Origin: Caenispirillum bisanense
Lineage (GTDB): Bacteria; Pseudomonadota; Alphaproteobacteria; Rhodospirillales; Rhodospirillaceae
Length of the DNA: 64,000 nucleotides
Assembly (NCBI RefSeq): GCF_039523075.1
Contig: NZ_BAAAEP010000019.1
Location: forward strand, 1-64,000
Direction of reading: 5' to 3'
The position numbers were made by a program, and so were the translations under genes. Every line of letters begins with the position of its first letter. Position 1 is the stretch's first letter. The notes under the pieces are model-generated. The model did no database searches. It was not told the origin of the DNA and saw only the letters and a program-made list of their open reading frames with translations. This document shows, piece by piece, positions 28,215 to 36,009 of this stretch.

Positions 28215-29702
28215 TCAGAAGCGGGGAAGATCGGGGAACGGCAGCCGGCCGCCGGAGACATGCAGCTTGCCCAGTTCGGCGCAGCGGTGCAGCGTCGGGT
28301 AGACCTTGCCGGGGTTGAGCAGCTGCGCCGGATCGAAGGCGCATTTGATGCGCTGCTGCTGCTTCAGGTCGTCCTCGCCGAACATCACCGGCATCAGGTC
28401 GCGCTTTTCCACCCCGACGCCGTGTTCGCCGGTGAGCACGCCGCCCACCTCCACGCACAGTTTGAGGATGTCGGCGCCGAAGGCCTCGGCCCGTTCCAGC
28501 TCGGTCGGCCGGTTGGCATCGAACAGGATGAGCGGATGCAGGTTGCCGTCGCCGGCATGGAACACGTTGGCGACCCGCAGGCCGTGGGTCTCGGCCATCT
28601 GCTGCATGCGCTGCAGCACCTGCGGCAGGGCGCGGCGGGGGATGGTGCCGTCCATGCACAGGTAGTCCGGGCTGATGCGGCCGACCGCCGGGAACGCCGC
28701 CTTGCGCCCGGCCCAGAAGGTCATGCGTTCCTCGTCGCTGGCGGAGACGCGCAGCGCCATGGCGCCGTGGTCGCGGCCGATGGCCTCCACCCGCGCGATC
28801 AGGTGTTCCACCTCCACCGCCGGCCCGTCCAGTTCGCAGATCAGCAGCGCCTCCACGTCCAGCGGGTAGCCGGCATGGACGAAGGCTTCGGCGGCGTGGA
28901 TGGCGGGGCGGTCCATCATCTCCAGCCCGGCCGGGATGATGCCGGCGGCGATGATGGCGGCGACGCAATCCCCCGCCGTCTCGTTGCCGGGGAAGCCCAT
29001 GAGCACCGCCCGCGCCGTCTCCGGCCGGCGCAGGATGCGCACCGTCACCTCGGTGACGATGCCGAGCATGCCCTCCGACCCGGTGACGACGCCGAGCAGG
29101 TCATAGCCGCCGGCATCCAGGTGCTTGCCGCCCAGGCGGACGATCTCGCCGTCCGGCAGCACCATCTCGACGCCGAGCAGGTTGTTGGTGGTGAGGCCGT
29201 ATTTCAGGCAATGCACGCCGCCCGCATTCTCCGCCACGTTGCCGCCGATGGAACAGGCGATCTGGCTGGAGGGATCGGGGGCGTAGTAGAAGCCGCGATG
29301 GGCCACCGCGGTGGTGATGGCCAGGTTGGTGACGCCCGGCTGGGCGACCACGCAGCGGTTGTCGAAGTCGATGTCGAGGATGCGGTTGAAGCGCCCCATG
29401 CCGATGGTCACCGCATCGGCCAGCGGCAGCGAGCCGCCGGACAGCGACGTCCCTGCCCCGCGCGGCACCACCTTCACGCCGTTGTCGTAGCACCAGCGCA
29501 GGATGCGGCTGACCTGATCGGTGGTTTCCGGCAGCACCACCACCAGCGGCAGCTGGCGATAGGCGGTGAGCGCGTCGCACTCGTAGGCGCGCAGCTCGTC
29601 CTCGTCAACGATGACCCCTTCGCCCGGCACGATGCGGCGCAGGGCGTCCACGATGTCGGACCGCCGGGCGATGGTGCCCTGGTCCGGCGCCGGCATGCGC
29701 AT
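28215..29702 (-). CDS. glcD: Glycolate oxidase subunit GlcD
   Basis: A 495-residue flavoprotein, the main catalytic subunit of glycolate dehydrogenase. FAD_binding_4 (about 50-185): VVVLPETTDQVSRILRWCYDNGVKVVPRGAGTSLSGGS, then QIACSIGGNVAENAGGVHCLKYG. The FAD-oxidase C domain has RVANVFHAGDGNLHPLILFD and VLTGEHGVGVEKRDLM, and the end is FDPAQLLNPGKVYP. ATG at 29702 was chosen because GGGAGGAA lies 7 nt upstream; an ATG 9 codons earlier is possible. No GlcC-type regulator is adjacent, so control is not visible. Confidence 0.95.
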   Translation of the reverse strand: MRMPAPDQGTIARRSDIVDALRRIVPGEGVIVDEDELRAYECDALTAYRQLPLVVVLPETTDQVSRILRWCYDNGVKVVPRGAGTSLSGGSLPLADAVTIGMGRFNRILDIDFDNRCVVAQPGVTNLAITTAVAHRGFYYAPDPSSQIACSIGGNVAENAGGVHCLKYGLTTNNLLGVEMVLPDGEIVRLGGKHLDAGGYDLLGVVTGSEGMLGIVTEVTVRILRRPETARAVLMGFPGNETAGDCVAAIIAAGIIPAGLEMMDRPAIHAAEAFVHAGYPLDVEALLICELDGPAVEVEHLIARVEAIGRDHGAMALRVSASDEERMTFWAGRKAAFPAVGRISPDYLCMDGTIPRRALPQVLQRMQQMAETHGLRVANVFHAGDGNLHPLILFDANRPTELERAEAFGADILKLCVEVGGVLTGEHGVGVEKRDLMPVMFGEDDLKQQQRIKCAFDPAQLLNPGKVYPTLHRCAELGKLHVSGGRLPFPDLPRF

Positions 29703-29832
29703 GCGGCGGTTCCTCCCGTCCGACGGCATCCTTCGGGATGCTCACGTTCCCGCCATCATAGGCAGCAGCGGTCGGCCGTGACAATGCCGGAACGGCCCCA
29801 TCGGAACCGGCGGTTGAGCCCGGCCGCAAACG

Positions 29833-29864
29833 CCACAGGCCCGGACGCGGGTCCGGGCCTGTGG
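29833..29864 (-). terminator. Perfect 14-bp hairpin, probable terminator of the helicase gene
   Basis: CCACAGGCCCGGAC (29833-29846) pairs exactly with GTCCGGGCCTGTGG (29851-29864) around a 4-nt loop. It lies about 35 nt past the stop of the minus-strand helicase gene. The trailing U-run is short (GTTTG), so it may terminate inefficiently or protect the 3' end. Confidence 0.6.
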
Positions 29865-29898
29865 GTCAGTGCAGGGAGCGGATGCCTCCGCCCGGCGG

Positions 29899-32274
29899 TC
29901 AGTCGCCGCTGGAGGGCACCGGCGGCACCGGCTCCGCCGCGGCGGTCTCGCCGGCGGCGGCAGCGGCAGCGGCCGGCTTCTTGCGCGGGGCGCGGCGCTT
30001 GGCCGGCGCCTTCTCCACCGTTTCGGTGGTGCCTTCGGCCGTGGTGGTCTTGCGCACGCGGGTCCGCTTCGGCTTCGGCGCCGCCTCGGCCTCGCCGGCG
30101 GCAGCGGCCTCGGGGGCAGCACCCTCGGCGGCGGCGGCCGGTTCGGCGGCCTTCTTGCGGCTGCGCGGCGCGGCGGTCCTGGCGGCCGGCTTCTTCGCCG
30201 CCGGCGCCTTGCGGGCGGCGGGGGCGCGCTTGCGCTTCGGCGTGGCGGCGGGCGCACCCTCGGCATCGGTCACCGCATCCTGAGCGGCAGCGGCCTCGGC
30301 CACCTGCTCGGCGGCGGCAGCGGCGGTCGCCTCGACCTCAACCACCGGTTCGGCCGGCACCGGCGTGTCGGCAGCCAGCTCGGGCTGCTCCGGCGCCTGC
30401 GGGGCGGCGGTGACGGCCATGGCGGCGGTGTCGCCCTCCGCCCGGTCGCCCTTGCCGCGACGACGGGTGCGGCGGCGCTTGCGCGGCTCGCCGGCGGCAC
30501 CGTCAGCGGCGGCATCGGCGATGGTCACGGCCGCGTCGTCCGCGCCCGCATCCCCGTCGTCGGTGTCATCGGCGGCGACGCTGGCCGCTTCGTCGGCAGC
30601 GGCGGCTTCACGGGCGGCGCGACGCTTCTCGGCCTCGGCCTCGCGGCGTTCGCGCTCGATGCGCAGGCGCTCGCCCTCGACCACCGGGTCGACCAGGATG
30701 AAGGCCGGGGTGTGGGCGCCGAACGCCAGGGCGTCGGGGCCGTGCTCCATCTCCTCGACCTCCCAGGCGGGATGGTCGCGGCGACCACGGCCGCCACGGC
30801 GGTCACGGTCGCGATCACGATCGCGGCCGTTGCGGTCGCCACGGTCGCTGCGCTCGCCCCGTTCCGGGCGGTCGCCACGGTCGCGGCGGCGGTCGTCGCG
30901 GGCCTCGCGGCGCGGCTCGTCGCGGCTTTCCTCGCGCTTCGGCTCAACGGCGGCGGCGGGCACGGGGGCCGGAGCGACCGGCGCGGCCTCAGCCGGGGCC
31001 GACGGCGCCACGGCGGCGGCAGCGGCCGGGGCCTCGCCACCCCGCGACGGCTCGCGCCGGCGCTGGTCGCGGTCGCGGCCACGGTCCTTGTCCTTGCCGT
31101 GGGCGGGGCGACGACGGCGCTTGCGGCCATCATCGGGCGCCAGCTCGCAATTCTCGACCGTTTCGAGCTGCACCCGCGGGATCTCCTTGCCGATCAGCTT
31201 TTCGATGGCGTCGACGTACTTGGTGTCGTCGGGCGTCGCCAGGGTATAGGCGTGGCCTTCCTTGCCGGCGCGGCCGGTGCGGCCGATGCGGTGGACGTAG
31301 TCCTCGGAATGGCTGGGCACGTCGAAGTTGAAGACGTGCGACACGTCCGACACGTCGATGCCGCGCGCCGCCACGTCGGAGCACACCATCAGGCGCGCTT
31401 CGTTCTTCTTGAAGCGCTCCAGCGTCACCGTGCGCTCGTTCTGCGGCATGTCGCCGTGCAGCTGAACCACGTCGTAGCCGTGCTTGGACAGCGACTTGTA
31501 GAGGATCGCCACGTCGCGCTTGCGGTTGCAGAAGATGAAGGCGTTGCGCACGTCCTCGCGGTTCAGCAGCTCGCGCAGGGCGCGGCGCTTGTCCTCGTGC
31601 TCGACGATGGCCATCTGCTGGACGACGGTGGCGGCGCTGGACTGCTTCGGGCTGACGCGCACTTCCTTGGGGTTCTGCAGGAAGGCGTCGGCCAGGCGGC
31701 CGATCTGGGCGTCCATGGTGGCCGAGAAGAACAGCGTCTGGCGCATCTTCGGCAGCAGCGACACGATGCGCTCGACATCGGGGATGAAGCCCATGTCGAG
31801 CATGCGGTCGGCTTCGTCGATGACCAGGATCTTCACGTCGGTCAGCAGGATGCGGCCGCGGTCGAACAGGTCGAGCAGGCGCCCCGGCGTGGCGATCAGC
31901 ACGTCGACGCCCTTGTCGAGGGCCGAGACCTGATCCTTGAAGCTCTCGCCGCCGATGAGCAGCGCCATGTTGAGCTTGTGATACTTGCCGTAGAGCGTGA
32001 AGTTTTCCGCCACCTGGGCGGCCAGTTCACGGGTCGGCGCGACGATCAGCGACCGCGGCATGCGCGCCTTGGCGCGGCCGGCGGCGAGGATGTCAATCAT
32101 CGGCAGGGTGAAGCTGGCCGTCTTGCCGGTGCCCGTCTGGGCAATGCCCAGAACGTCGCGGCCCTGCAGCACGACGGGAATAGCCTGCTCCTGGATCGGC
32201 GTGGGCGTGTCATAGCCGACGTCGTCGATGGCGCGAAGGGTTTCCGGAGACAGCCCGAGATCGGAAAAGGTCAT
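29899..32274 (-). CDS. DEAD-box RNA helicase (RhlE-like) with long disordered tail
   Basis: A 791-residue protein. Residues 1-375 form a complete DEAD-box core: Q motif (PTPIQEQAIPVVLQG), AQTGTGKT, APTRELAAQ, TPGRLLD, VIDEADRMLD, FSATM, FIFCNRKRDV, DVAARGIDV and HRIGRTGRAG. It unwinds RNA duplexes in ATP-dependent fashion, probably in ribosome assembly or RNA decay. The remaining ~415 residues are low complexity: an Arg/Asp/Gly-rich RNA-binding part (about 390-530), a degenerate acidic/Ala region, then Lys/Ala-Pro-rich repeats like histone H1 tails. A conserved-looking island (WEVEEMEHGPDALAFGAHTP) interrupts it. It is unusually long for RhlE (~400-500 residues). Divergent from the isochorismatase-like gene. 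Confidence 0.9.
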   Translation of the reverse strand: MTFSDLGLSPETLRAIDDVGYDTPTPIQEQAIPVVLQGRDVLGIAQTGTGKTASFTLPMIDILAAGRAKARMPRSLIVAPTRELAAQVAENFTLYGKYHKLNMALLIGGESFKDQVSALDKGVDVLIATPGRLLDLFDRGRILLTDVKILVIDEADRMLDMGFIPDVERIVSLLPKMRQTLFFSATMDAQIGRLADAFLQNPKEVRVSPKQSSAATVVQQMAIVEHEDKRRALRELLNREDVRNAFIFCNRKRDVAILYKSLSKHGYDVVQLHGDMPQNERTVTLERFKKNEARLMVCSDVAARGIDVSDVSHVFNFDVPSHSEDYVHRIGRTGRAGKEGHAYTLATPDDTKYVDAIEKLIGKEIPRVQLETVENCELAPDDGRKRRRRPAHGKDKDRGRDRDQRRREPSRGGEAPAAAAAVAPSAPAEAAPVAPAPVPAAAVEPKREESRDEPRREARDDRRRDRGDRPERGERSDRGDRNGRDRDRDRDRRGGRGRRDHPAWEVEEMEHGPDALAFGAHTPAFILVDPVVEGERLRIERERREAEAEKRRAAREAAAADEAASVAADDTDDGDAGADDAAVTIADAAADGAAGEPRKRRRTRRRGKGDRAEGDTAAMAVTAAPQAPEQPELAADTPVPAEPVVEVEATAAAAAEQVAEAAAAQDAVTDAEGAPAATPKRKRAPAARKAPAAKKPAARTAAPRSRKKAAEPAAAAEGAAPEAAAAGEAEAAPKPKRTRVRKTTTAEGTTETVEKAPAKRRAPRKKPAAAAAAAGETAAAEPVPPVPSSGD

Positions 32275-32516
32275 GCGTGTGGAGTTCGGCCTACGGGAAG
32301 TGGCGGGGGCGGGCGCTTCGAAAACGGTCGGCGCAGGCCCGGGGCCAAGAATTCGGTTCGGATGCGGATAATAGAGCGGGAAAAGCCGCTGTCAACGTTC
32401 GCGGAACGGTCCGGCCCCCGGCAGCTTGGCCGAGGGGCGAAATTCGTCTACCGTCGGGCGTCGACGCGGCGCCTTTTCCGCCGCCAGAAGAACGTTTCAA
32501 ACAGCGGGAGGATGCC

Positions 32517-33062
32517 ATGTTGATCACCGGAGAAAGGTCTTCGCTCCTTGTCGTCGACGTGCAGGAAAAACTCTGCCCGGTGATGGACGACCCCCGCGCC
32601 GTGCTGCACAACGGCGCCCGCCTGATGCGCGGCGCCGCCCGCCTGGGCATCCCGGTGACGGTGACCGAGCAGTACCCCGAGGGCATCGGCCCCACCATGT
32701 TCGACCTGCGCGAGCTGACCGGCCCGGAAAACGTGCTGCAGAAGCGGACCTTCTCAAGCGCCGCCGAAGAGACCATCGTCGCCCGCCTGCGCGACTTCGG
32801 CCGCCCGCAGGTGGTGGTGTGCGGCATCGAGGCGCATGTCTGCGTGCTGCAGACCGCCCTCGGCCTGAAGGAAATCGGCTACGACGTCTATGTCGTGCGC
32901 GACGCCTGCTCGTCCCGGCGCGTTGCCGACCGGGATGCCGCCTTCGCCCGCATGGCGGCGGCCGGCGTCGGCGTGGTGACCACCGAGATGGCGCTGTTCG
33001 AGTGGGTCGGCGATTCCCGCCACGAAGCCTTCCGCGAGATCAGCAAGACCCTGATCAAATAA
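32517..33062 (+). CDS. Isochorismatase-family cysteine hydrolase
   Basis: A 181-residue member of the isochorismatase/nicotinamidase superfamily. The catalytic triad positions are visible: Asp in LLVVDVQEKL, Lys in QKRTFSS and Cys in CGIEAHVCVLQTAL. Members of this YcaC-like group often have unknown substrates; nothing here suggests siderophore synthesis. GGGAGG precedes the ATG at 32517. The alpha/beta hydrolase follows 22 nt downstream, so they are probably co-transcribed. Confidence 0.87.
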   Translation: MLITGERSSLLVVDVQEKLCPVMDDPRAVLHNGARLMRGAARLGIPVTVTEQYPEGIGPTMFDLRELTGPENVLQKRTFSSAAEETIVARLRDFGRPQVVVCGIEAHVCVLQTALGLKEIGYDVYVVRDACSSRRVADRDAAFARMAAAGVGVVTTEMALFEWVGDSRHEAFREISKTLIK

Positions 33063-33084
33063 AGAAGAAAGGGAGTTTTTCCGC

Positions 33085-33786
33085 ATGTCCAGGATTTCGC
33101 TGGTGCTGGTGCCCGGCCTGCTGACCGACCGCGCCCTGTTCGCCCCGCAGCTGGAGGCGCTGTCCGACGTGGCCGACATCACCGTCGCCAACGTGGTGGA
33201 AGACGACAGCATGGAGGGCTTCGCCGCCCGCCTGCTGGCCGATGTGCCGCAGCAGTTCGCCATCGCCGGCCTGTCCATGGGCGGCTACATCGCGCAGGAA
33301 GTGATGCGCCAGGCGCCGGAGCGCGTGCGCGGCCTCGCCCTGCTCGACACCAACGCCCGCGCCGACCGTCCGGAACAGCAGGAAGCCCGCCGGGAGTTCG
33401 TGCGCCGCGCCGAGTCGGGCGATTTCATGGACGTGGTGGACGAGATGTACCCCCTGCTGGTGGCGCCGAGCCGCCTGGAGGACGCCGACCTCAAGAAGAC
33501 CTGCGCCGACATGGCGGCGCGCGTCGGCGTGGTCGGCTTCGCCCGCCAGCAGAACGCCATCATCAACCGCCCCGACGGCCGCGGCGACCTGAAGGCGGTG
33601 CGGGTGCCGGCCCTGGTGCTGTGCGGCGCCGAGGATGCCATGACGCCGCCCAAGGTCCACCAGGAGATGGTCGACCAGCTGCCGGACTGCGAGTACGTGG
33701 TCATCGACGGCTGCGGCCACCTGTCCACCCTGGAGGCGCCGGAAGCGGTCAACACCGCCTTCCGGCAGTGGCTCGGGCGGCTTTGA
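33085..33786 (+). CDS. Alpha/beta-fold hydrolase
   Basis: A 233-residue alpha/beta hydrolase. It has the oxyanion strand LVLVPGLLTD, the nucleophile elbow AGLSMGGYIAQE, an acid residue in LCGAEDAMTPP and the catalytic His in DGCGHLSTLEAP. The cap is small. Substrate unknown; ester or lactone hydrolysis is plausible. Second gene of a two-gene unit with the isochorismatase-like protein, closed by a terminator at 33811-33848. Confidence 0.85.
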   Translation: MSRISLVLVPGLLTDRALFAPQLEALSDVADITVANVVEDDSMEGFAARLLADVPQQFAIAGLSMGGYIAQEVMRQAPERVRGLALLDTNARADRPEQQEARREFVRRAESGDFMDVVDEMYPLLVAPSRLEDADLKKTCADMAARVGVVGFARQQNAIINRPDGRGDLKAVRVPALVLCGAEDAMTPPKVHQEMVDQLPDCEYVVIDGCGHLSTLEAPEAVNTAFRQWLGRL

Positions 33787-33810
33787 ACGCCCCGGCTGCA
33801 GCCCTTTGCG

Positions 33811-33848
33811 CACCCCCGGCAGCCGCACCAACGCCGGGGGTGATTTTT
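33811..33848 (+). terminator. Intrinsic terminator after the alpha/beta hydrolase
   Basis: CACCCCCGGC (33811-33820) pairs perfectly with GCCGGGGGTG (33833-33842) around a 12-nt loop. The sequence ATTTTT follows at once (33843-33848). Confidence 0.88.
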
Positions 33849-33873
33849 CCTCGCCCATGCGCTACACATTTGC

Positions 33874-34875
33874 GTGGAAGTTCACACGCAGGATGAGGAA
33901 ACGCTCTTGGCCCGCGGGGGGAGCACGACGGCTGGCGGCGGTTTGATGGGGTTCCTGCGGCGCGGCAAGAAGGCCGGCGCCGACACCGCGGCTGAAAAGG
34001 CCGCTGCCGCCGCCGCGGCCAAGAAGGAAAGCGTCTTCAAGGCGCCGCGTCCGCCGGAAGGCCCGCAGGACCCGGCGTGGCCGAAGGCGCGCGTGCGCCT
34101 GATGGACCGCATGTGGGGCCTCGGCCACGTCCTGCCCGGCGGTGACGAATACGTCGTCGACCTGTTCCGCGTGTTCAGCCCCAACAACTCCATGTCCATG
34201 CTCCAGGTCGGCGCCGGCATGGGCGGCGACGGCCGCGCCCTGGCGCTGGCCTTCGGCGTCTGGGTGACCTGCATCGAGCAGTCCGAGGTGCTCGTCGAGT
34301 CGGGCATGAAGGAAAGCTACAAGCACGGGCTGGAAAAGAAGGCGCCGGTGGTCAGCTTCGTGCCGGAACGCATGAAGCTGCGCCCCAACGGATTCGACGT
34401 GGTGTTTTCCCGTCTGGGCCTGCACACCCTGCCCGACAAGGAACTGACCATCGAACAGATGGCCATCGGCCTGAAGCCGTCCGGCCAGATGCTGCTGATC
34501 GAGTTCATGCCCGGCGAAAAGGCCGATCCGGCGGTGCTGGAGGCCTGGGCGGCGGCGGAACCGCAGACCCCCTACCTCATTTCCGGCCCGCGCATGGCGG
34601 AACTGATCCGCAGCCACGACCTCGACCTGCGGGTGGTGCAGGACGTCAGCGCCGAATACCGCAAGCTGGTGATGCTGGGCTTCGCCAGGTTCCTCGCCAC
34701 CCTCACCCGCAAGGAGATCGAGAGTGACCGCGAGATGGGCCGGGCGCTGCTGAAGGAAGCGGAAATGTGGATGCGCCGGCTGGCGCTGATCGACGCCGGC
34801 GTGCTGCGCGTCGTGCGCTTCCACGCCATCGCGCCGGCCACCAAGCGGCGCAAGGCGCTGCCGGTGGTGGAGTAA
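33874..34875 (+). CDS. Class I SAM-dependent methyltransferase
   Basis: A Rossmann-fold methyltransferase of about 320-333 residues. Motif I is MLQVGAGMGGDGRALALAFG, followed by the acidic end of strand 2 in WVTCIEQSE; FDVVFSRLGLHTL is the motif IV region and LKPSGQMLLIEFMPG the post-IV strand. The acceptor substrate is unknown. The first ~60 residues are Ala/Lys/Gly-rich and probably disordered. The start is uncertain: GTG at 33874 gives the longest form, but TTG at 33907 has GAGGAA just upstream and looks better placed for translation. Located directly before rpmJ, which has its own promoter. Confidence 0.8.
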   Translation: MEVHTQDEETLLARGGSTTAGGGLMGFLRRGKKAGADTAAEKAAAAAAAKKESVFKAPRPPEGPQDPAWPKARVRLMDRMWGLGHVLPGGDEYVVDLFRVFSPNNSMSMLQVGAGMGGDGRALALAFGVWVTCIEQSEVLVESGMKESYKHGLEKKAPVVSFVPERMKLRPNGFDVVFSRLGLHTLPDKELTIEQMAIGLKPSGQMLLIEFMPGEKADPAVLEAWAAAEPQTPYLISGPRMAELIRSHDLDLRVVQDVSAEYRKLVMLGFARFLATLTRKEIESDREMGRALLKEAEMWMRRLALIDAGVLRVVRFHAIAPATKRRKALPVVE

Positions 34876-34932
34876 CGGCAGCAAAAGCGCCCCGGGCGGT
34901 GGAAAAGGCTGTGAAAAAGCCTGATTCCGGCG

Positions 34933-34961
34933 TTGACAGCCCCCCACCCGCCCCGTATGTT
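34933..34961 (+). promoter_or_regulatory. Sigma-70-type promoter of rpmJ
   Basis: TTGACA at 34933-34938 and TATGTT at 34956-34961 are separated by exactly 17 nt. They lie about 40 nt before the rpmJ start, a strong housekeeping-type match in an otherwise GC-rich stretch. Confidence 0.8.
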
Positions 34962-35001
34962 GCGGCCTCTTCACCGAACAGGGTTTTTCGAGGGACAGGT
35001 C

Positions 35002-35127
35002 ATGAAGGTCCGCAACTCTCTGAAGTCGGCCAAGACCCGCGACAAGAACTGCCGCATCGTGCGTCGCAAGGGCCGCGTTTACGTGATCAACAAGAAGAAC
35101 CCGCGCTTCAAGGCCCGCCAGGGCTGA
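35002..35127 (+). CDS. rpmJ: 50S ribosomal protein L36 (bL36)
   Basis: The 41-residue bL36. The sequence MKVRNSLKSAKTRDKNCRIVRR, then KGRVYVINKKNPRFKARQG, is the alphaproteobacterial form. It lacks the zinc-binding Cys/Cys/Cys/His set of the zinc-dependent type (only one Cys, at 17), so it does not need zinc. It is transcribed alone, with its own promoter and a downstream terminator. Confidence 0.97.
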   Translation: MKVRNSLKSAKTRDKNCRIVRRKGRVYVINKKNPRFKARQG

Positions 35128-35184
35128 GGACGCGAGACGGGTAGCGCCCTGGGCAGTCGGGGCGCGTTCTTCGCGAAGACCACA

Positions 35185-35219
35185 CGAAAAAGCCGCGCAT
35201 GACATGCGCGGCTTTTTCG
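35185..35219 (+). terminator. Bidirectional intrinsic terminator between rpmJ and a convergent hydrolase
   Basis: A perfect 16-bp inverted repeat, CGAAAAAGCCGCGCAT (35185-35200) and ATGCGCGGCTTTTTCG (35204-35219), with a 3-nt loop. The A-run on one side and T-run on the other let it act on both strands, fitting the convergent genes. Confidence 0.93.
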
Positions 35220-35264
35220 TTTGCCCGCGCCGCAGCGGCGGCGGCGCCACAGGGCGCGCGCCGG

Positions 35265-35807
35265 CTACAGCATCCCCGCCACCAGCCGTTCTGCCAGATC
35301 CCAGCGGCCGTGGCCGCTGGCGGTGTTGATGTGCCCGGCCTCGCCGGCATCCAGCAGCGGCGCGCCCCAGGCTGCCGCCACCGCCTCCGCCCGCGCGAAG
35401 GTCATGTAGGGGTCGTTGCGGCTGGCGACGACGGTGGCGGGAAACGGCAGCGGCTGCCGGGGCAGCGGCGCGAATCCCCAGATCTCCGCCGGCACCACGG
35501 CCTGATCGTCCACATCGGGCGGTGCCACCAGCAGCGCGCCGCGCACCGCCGCGACGCTGCCCTCGCGGCTCCAGTGGGCGATGGTGGCGCAGCCGAGGCT
35601 ATGGCCGACCAGCACCACCTGCCCTGCCCGCTCCGCCGCCGCCTCCTGCACCGCCTTTTCCAGCGCCTGCATCCAGTCGGCGAGGTCGGGCCGGTCCCAG
35701 TCGGTCATCTCCACCCGCCGGGCCTGCGGCAGACGGGCCTGCAGGTGGGTCTGCCAGTGGTCGGGGCCGGAATTGCCGAGTCCCGGCACGATGAGGACGG
35801 TGGTCAT
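35265..35807 (-). CDS. RBBP9/YdeN-family alpha/beta hydrolase
   Basis: A 180-residue serine hydrolase of the RBBP9/YdeN family. It begins VLIVPGLGNSGPDHWQTHLQARLP, carries the nucleophile in VVLVGHSLGCATIAHW, the acid in VVASRNDPYMTFARA and the His in GEAGHINTASGHGRW. Length and motif order match the family closely. Substrate unknown. The start at 35807 has GGAG upstream. Divergent from ipdC across a 202-nt region. Confidence 0.9.
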   Translation of the reverse strand: MTTVLIVPGLGNSGPDHWQTHLQARLPQARRVEMTDWDRPDLADWMQALEKAVQEAAAERAGQVVLVGHSLGCATIAHWSREGSVAAVRGALLVAPPDVDDQAVVPAEIWGFAPLPRQPLPFPATVVASRNDPYMTFARAEAVAAAWGAPLLDAGEAGHINTASGHGRWDLAERLVAGML

Positions 35808-35889
35808 GGCCTGCTCCCTGTGGGCGATCCTGCCGCCGACGGTTGCAGAATGGCGGCGCCGAGGCAAGGACGGCGGCGCTCTACCACTT

Positions 35890-35917
35890 TCAGGAAAATC
35901 GTTTGACCATCAGGAAA
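35890..35917. promoter_or_regulatory. Two TCAGGAAA direct repeats upstream of ipdC
   Basis: TCAGGAAA occurs at 35890-35897 and again at 35910-35917, a 20-nt period or about two helical turns. They lie about 100 nt before the ipdC start in the region shared with the divergent hydrolase. The spacing suits a dimeric activator or repressor; the regulator is unknown. Confidence 0.5.
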
Positions 35918-36009
35918 TAGGGACTGGGCGACACGCCGCCATCCGCGTTAGCCTCGGCGGCAAGACCGGCCCGCGAGCCGGACGACCGAACAGGGAGACG
36001 ACCCGTCCC

